NCBI GenBank assembly: GCA_030612585.1
Contig: JAUWNP010000078.1
Location: forward strand, 1 to 18,555
Origin: Anaerolineae bacterium
Lineage (GTDB): Bacteria > Chloroflexota > Anaerolineae > B4-G1
DNA length: 18,555 nucleotides
Reading direction: 5' to 3'
This document shows positions 15,724 through 18,555 of the stretch, piece by piece. Made by a program: the position numbers and the translations under genes. The notes below the pieces were generated by a model. That model saw nothing but the letters and a program-made list of their open reading frames with translations, made no database searches and had not been told where the DNA came from. Positions within the stretch are counted from its first letter, which is position 1; every line of letters starts with the position of its first letter.

Positions 15724-18135
15724 ATGCCTAATAGTGTATCTGGAAAATCAGAAACCAGGTTTTTTCCTAAAAACCTGGTTTCTCGCGAGGTGAAGCACGA
15801 CGTAGCCTGTCTGGGCCTCTTGCTTCTGATCGTTCTCGCCTTCTTCTGGCCGCTGGTCCTCGCTGACCAGTGGATCCCGCGTGGCGGCGGTGACCTGGTC
15901 TCCTTCCTCTGGCCCGTCTACCGCTTCGCCGCTCGTTGCCTGCGGGCGGGCGTCGTCCCTCTCTGGAACCCCCACCTCTACAGCGGGGCTCCTTTCGTCG
16001 CCGACAATCAGTCGGGCGTTTTCTACCCGATCAACCTGCTGACCTTCGCTCTCTTTGGCGAGCCTTCCTACGCTATGATGGAGGCGCTGGTTGTCTTCCA
16101 TATCTGGCTGGCTGGCGCTGGTTTGTTCGGTCTGGCGCGGGGATTGGGTCTGCGCCGGCCTGCGGCGCTGCTGGGTGCGGTGGCTTTCGCTCTCTCTGAT
16201 CTGTTCGTGACCCACATCGGCAACCTGAACCTCAACGCGACGGCGGCCTGGCTGCCGTTGCTCCTGCTGCTAGCCCACCGCGGACTGACCGGGGGAGGCC
16301 CTGGCTGGGCGGCGGGGGCTGGGGTGGTGCTGGCTGTGGCGGCGCTGGCCGGGCACGGGCAGATGCTGCTCTTCCTGGCGCTGACGCTCGTGCTGTACTT
16401 CGCCTACCGGCTGGCGGTGGACTGGCACCGTGGCTGGCGACACGCAGGGCACACGCTGGGGCTGGCGGCGCTTATTGTCGCCGCGGGGGTGGGAGGGGCG
16501 GCGCTGATGCTGCTGCCAGCCCGCGAGATGGCCGCGCACACCGGCCGGGGCCATCTGCCCTACGAGGAGGCAACCCGCTACTCGTTGCCGCCGCGAGCGC
16601 TGATCGGCCTGCTGGCTCCCGGCTTCTACGGGCGTGGCCCAGCCGGCTTCTGGGGCCCCTGGGAGCGGGTCGAGGCGGGGTACGCGGGTGTGGCGACGCT
16701 AGTGTTGGCCGTGGTGGGCATAGGAGCGAATATCGAATATCGAATATCGAGGCTCAAGCCTCACGTTTCACGTTTCACGTTTGACGTTTCACGTTTCAAG
16801 GGCTTCCCCATCACCTTCTTCACACTCCTGGTGGTGCTGGGGTTGCTCCTGGCGCTGGGGTATTATGCGCCGCTCTATGGTCTGCTGTACCGCTACGCGC
16901 CCACTTTCGACCAGGTGCGGGCGCCGGCGCGGCTGATCCTGCTGGCCGACCTGGGCCTGGCGATGCTGGCGGCCTATGGCCTGGATCGGCTGTTGCAGGG
17001 TGGGGTGGGACGCTGCGCAGAAACCAGGTTTTCAGGAAAAAACCTGGTTTCAGTGCCCGTGTGGATCGGGTTGGGTGCGCTGGCCGCTGGAGGGATACTG
17101 CTGGCCGTGGGACTGCCGCAGGCGCGGACGGTGGTGCCTCCCGACCGCGTCCCGCAGGCCACGGCAAGCGTCGTCATCGCTGCTGGGTTGCTGGGTCTCA
17201 GCGGCTTGCTCGTCTGGCTCGCTCGACGATGCCGGTGGGCGGCATGGTTGTTTCTGCTCTTGCTGGTGGCCGATCTGGTGGGGTTGGGCTCTATGCTGGA
17301 GGCTGAGCCGAATGATCCCACGCTGGGCTTCGGCCACGAGGACGTCGTGACCTTCCTGCGGCGGGACCCCGATCTCTTCCGCATCGAGGGGGCCACCGGG
17401 GCCTGGCAGCCGGACGCGGCGTTGGTGCACGGTCTGCACGACATTGGCGGTGTCTACAACCCGTTGGGCCTGGCTCCGTACCAGGCCTACCGTTGGGCGG
17501 TGGGGGAACGAGGCGGGCCGCTCTACAATCTGCTGGGCGTCAAGTACGTCCTGGCCGGCAAAGGCAAACCGCCCGGCGATGAGCGGCTGGAGCCGGTCTA
17601 CACCGCGAACCCGGAGATTGACGTTTACCTGAACACGGCGGCGCTGTCCCGGGTGTTCCTGGTCTACCGCTCGCAGGTGGTGGACGACCACACGGCGGCC
17701 TGGCAGGCGATCCATGCGCCGGGGTTTGACCCCACGGAGACGGTCGTGCTGGAGCGGGAGCAGGTTGGGGATTGGGGATTGGAGATTGGAGATAACGCGC
17801 TGCGGATTGCGGAGGGCGGCCATGTCTCGTTTGTGCGCTATGGGGTGAATGAGGTCGAGTTGGCGGCGCGCACGCCGGTGAGTGGGTATCTGGTGTTGAG
17901 CGATGTGTATTATCCAGGCTGGCGGGCGACGGTGGATGGCGTGCCGACCGAGGTACTACGGGCCAATTACGTCTTCCGCGCGGTGCTGCTCCCGCCAGGT
18001 GAGCACGTGGTCAGGATGGAATTCCGGCCGTGGACCTGGCGCGTAGGGCTGGCGGTGAGCATCGTCACCTGGGTGGTTTTGGGCATCTGGGCTGGTGTAG
18101 TGTTCAAGAAGCGTTTGCGACGTGTCCGGTCGTAG
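15724..18135 (+). CDS. YfhO-family polytopic membrane protein (probable glycan-modifying glycosyltransferase)
   Basis: 803-aa protein with roughly a dozen hydrophobic segments (for example LGLLLLIVLAFFWPLVLA near 30-47) and a C-terminal soluble domain. The first loop has PRGGGDLVSFLWPVYRFAAR and LWNPHLYSGAPFVADNQSG, and the C-terminus has VYYPGWRATVDGVP and LLPPGEHVVRMEFRP, all typical of the YfhO family, which in Firmicutes contributes to glycosylation of cell-surface polymers. Activity here is inferred. The frame contains four repeat-derived insertions (15751-15782, 16727-16796, 17020-17051, 17767-17794), all in frame. No good ribosome-binding site precedes ATG 15724; the first palindrome lies just after it, so the true start may be further in. 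Spacing from the MFS gene is 40 bases. Confidence 0.8.
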   Translation: MPNSVSGKSETRFFPKNLVSREVKHDVACLGLLLLIVLAFFWPLVLADQWIPRGGGDLVSFLWPVYRFAARCLRAGVVPLWNPHLYSGAPFVADNQSGVFYPINLLTFALFGEPSYAMMEALVVFHIWLAGAGLFGLARGLGLRRPAALLGAVAFALSDLFVTHIGNLNLNATAAWLPLLLLLAHRGLTGGGPGWAAGAGVVLAVAALAGHGQMLLFLALTLVLYFAYRLAVDWHRGWRHAGHTLGLAALIVAAGVGGAALMLLPAREMAAHTGRGHLPYEEATRYSLPPRALIGLLAPGFYGRGPAGFWGPWERVEAGYAGVATLVLAVVGIGANIEYRISRLKPHVSRFTFDVSRFKGFPITFFTLLVVLGLLLALGYYAPLYGLLYRYAPTFDQVRAPARLILLADLGLAMLAAYGLDRLLQGGVGRCAETRFSGKNLVSVPVWIGLGALAAGGILLAVGLPQARTVVPPDRVPQATASVVIAAGLLGLSGLLVWLARRCRWAAWLFLLLLVADLVGLGSMLEAEPNDPTLGFGHEDVVTFLRRDPDLFRIEGATGAWQPDAALVHGLHDIGGVYNPLGLAPYQAYRWAVGERGGPLYNLLGVKYVLAGKGKPPGDERLEPVYTANPEIDVYLNTAALSRVFLVYRSQVVDDHTAAWQAIHAPGFDPTETVVLEREQVGDWGLEIGDNALRIAEGGHVSFVRYGVNEVELAARTPVSGYLVLSDVYYPGWRATVDGVPTEVLRANYVFRAVLLPPGEHVVRMEFRPWTWRVGLAVSIVTWVVLGIWAGVVFKKRLRRVRS
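15751..15782 (+). repeat. 32-bp palindromic repeat, copy A
   Basis: Perfect 13-bp inverted arms GAAACCAGGTTTT and AAAACCTGGTTTC with a 6-base loop TTCCTA. In frame with the YfhO gene it adds ETRFFPKNLVS near the N-terminus. It matches copy B at 17020. Confidence 0.92.
16727..16796 (+). repeat. Heptanucleotide arrays CGAATAT and CACGTTT inside the YfhO gene
   Basis: Three units of CGAATAT plus a partial fourth (16727-16750), a small palindrome AGGCTCAAGCCT (16750-16761), then five units of CACGTTT with one G variant (16762-16796). Translated in frame as part of a loop reading NIEYRISRLKPHVSRF and DVSRFKGF, unlike the hydrophobic protein around it. Confidence 0.88.
17020..17051 (-). repeat. 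32-bp palindromic repeat, copy B
   Basis: Same 13-bp arms as copy A with loop CAGGAA, which is near the reverse complement of copy A's loop, so the copies are in opposite orientation. Adds ETRFSGKNLVS to the YfhO protein, in frame, in a loop between hydrophobic segments. Confidence 0.9.
17767..17794 (+). repeat. Heptanucleotide array GGGGATT / GGAGATT in the YfhO gene
   Basis: Four 7-bp units (GGGGATT twice, GGAGATT, GGAGATA). The complement rotates to CCCCAAT, resembling the STRR1-type heptanucleotide of filamentous cyanobacteria. Encodes GDWGLEIGDN in frame within the soluble C-terminal part. Confidence 0.85.
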
Positions 18136-18173
18136 CCTCCCCCTGTTCTGCCTCGAAAATAGATGTAGGACAA

Positions 18174-18285
18174 GTATCTTCTCAATATTCAGGGGGGGAT
18201 GACGACTGTAGGGCGGTTTTGCTAACCGCCGTCCGGTCGGATAGCAAATCCGCCCTACCCCCGCCCCAAGTTTTTGAGAAGATAC
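18174..18285 (-). mobile_element. 112-bp MITE (copy 2) with 6-bp target duplication
   Basis: Terminal inverted repeats GTATCTTCTCAA and TTGAGAAGATAC are perfect. Direct repeats GGACAA flank it (18168-18173 and 18286-18291). Its reverse complement closely matches copy 1, with the same two internal hairpins and a perfect GTAGGGCGG/CCGCCCTAC outer stem. It lies 38 bases after the YfhO gene stop and could fold as a transcript-end structure. The lower divergence between arms suggests that it is younger or better kept than copy 1. Confidence 0.88.
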
Positions 18286-18310
18286 GGACAAACTATAGTT
18301 ATAGCATCCG

Positions 18311-18499
18311 TCATAACTTAACGAAACAGTATCTGTCAGTCGCCAAAATAGTGCCAAACAGACCTGAAATGGCCGGTTTTCGCACTTGGTGCCAGTCTAA
18401 ACGCCCGATTTGCCCGAAAATCCGGGTTGCGTTGGCAAGATTGACTCTGAATCACAGGAAAACTGATCCTTGAGAAGCCAAAATGGCCTTAAGTTATGA
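18311..18499. repeat. Long-spaced inverted repeat in gene-free right end
   Basis: TCATAACTTAA (18311-18321) and TTAAGTTATGA (18489-18499) are perfect 11-bp inverted copies enclosing 167 bases without a recognised gene. This may be another small non-autonomous element, but no target duplication was seen. Nothing else is recognised between 18286 and 18555. Confidence 0.4.
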
Positions 18500-18555
18500 G
18501 GAATGACTGTCCGTTCGCTGAAAAATCTAGCCAAATAGCGAATTATTTGGTAAAC

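Noticed and set aside
15668..17794. CRISPR array suggested by short repeats
   Set aside because: Repeats are 7-bp tandem units or isolated palindromes without spacers of regular length, and no cas genes are present.
17050..17823. A 257-residue minus-strand open frame
   Set aside because: Antisense to the YfhO-family gene, composition typical of a GC-rich shadow frame.
18030..18473. Plus-strand 147-residue open frame at the right end
   Set aside because: It overlaps the YfhO C-terminus and translates straight through the MITE; no domain is recognisable.

Overview
The window looks like chromosome of a GC-rich, probably environmental bacterium, most likely Chloroflexota (Anaerolineae-like). 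This is inferred from protein character (Lon with an N-terminal extension, a fused SHMT-GcvT protein, a YfhO-type membrane protein) and from the abundance of short palindromic, heptanucleotide and MITE-like repeats. No ribosomal RNA, CRISPR array, transposase or integrase gene was seen.

Region 1 (1-3235, minus strand): a very long open frame, running off the left edge, encodes serine hydroxymethyltransferase fused to the glycine-cleavage T protein. A degenerate GcvT-like segment seems to lie between the two. Upstream are an intrinsic terminator and a 42-nt 3' half of a tRNA-Arg-like gene whose 5' half is not recognisable.

Region 2 (about 3600-8460, plus strand): a surface-polysaccharide locus in advanced decay. 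Three frames are intact: heptose-7-phosphate kinase (HddA), a GmhB-like phosphatase and a PP-loop sugar-amidotransferase-like protein. Between them lie remnants of a polyprenyl-phosphate sugar transferase, an AMP-forming acyl ligase, an asparagine synthetase and a family-4 glycosyltransferase. Two remnants carry internal deletions, one a nonsense codon, and one is split by a 110-bp MITE with perfect 8-bp target duplications. The GmhB-like protein has unusual residues at expected zinc and catalytic positions.

Region 3 (8521-13638, plus strand): a compact proteostasis/signalling operon: promoter, Hsp20 chaperone, LonA protease, single-domain response regulator, and a PHP phosphoesterase fused to a Schlafen-type AlbA_2 domain. 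The last three genes overlap by 4 bases at each junction, which suggests translational coupling. The four-gene combination is the most promising candidate for an uncharacterised functional unit.

Region 4 (13702-18555): convergent signal peptidase I (minus), then a spinster-like MFS transporter and a large YfhO-family membrane protein (plus). The YfhO reading frame has absorbed two 32-bp palindromes and two heptanucleotide repeat arrays without losing frame, and the MFS stop codon lies inside a heptanucleotide array. The right end holds a second MITE copy, inverted relative to the first and with a 6-bp target duplication, followed by gene-free sequence with a long-spaced inverted repeat.
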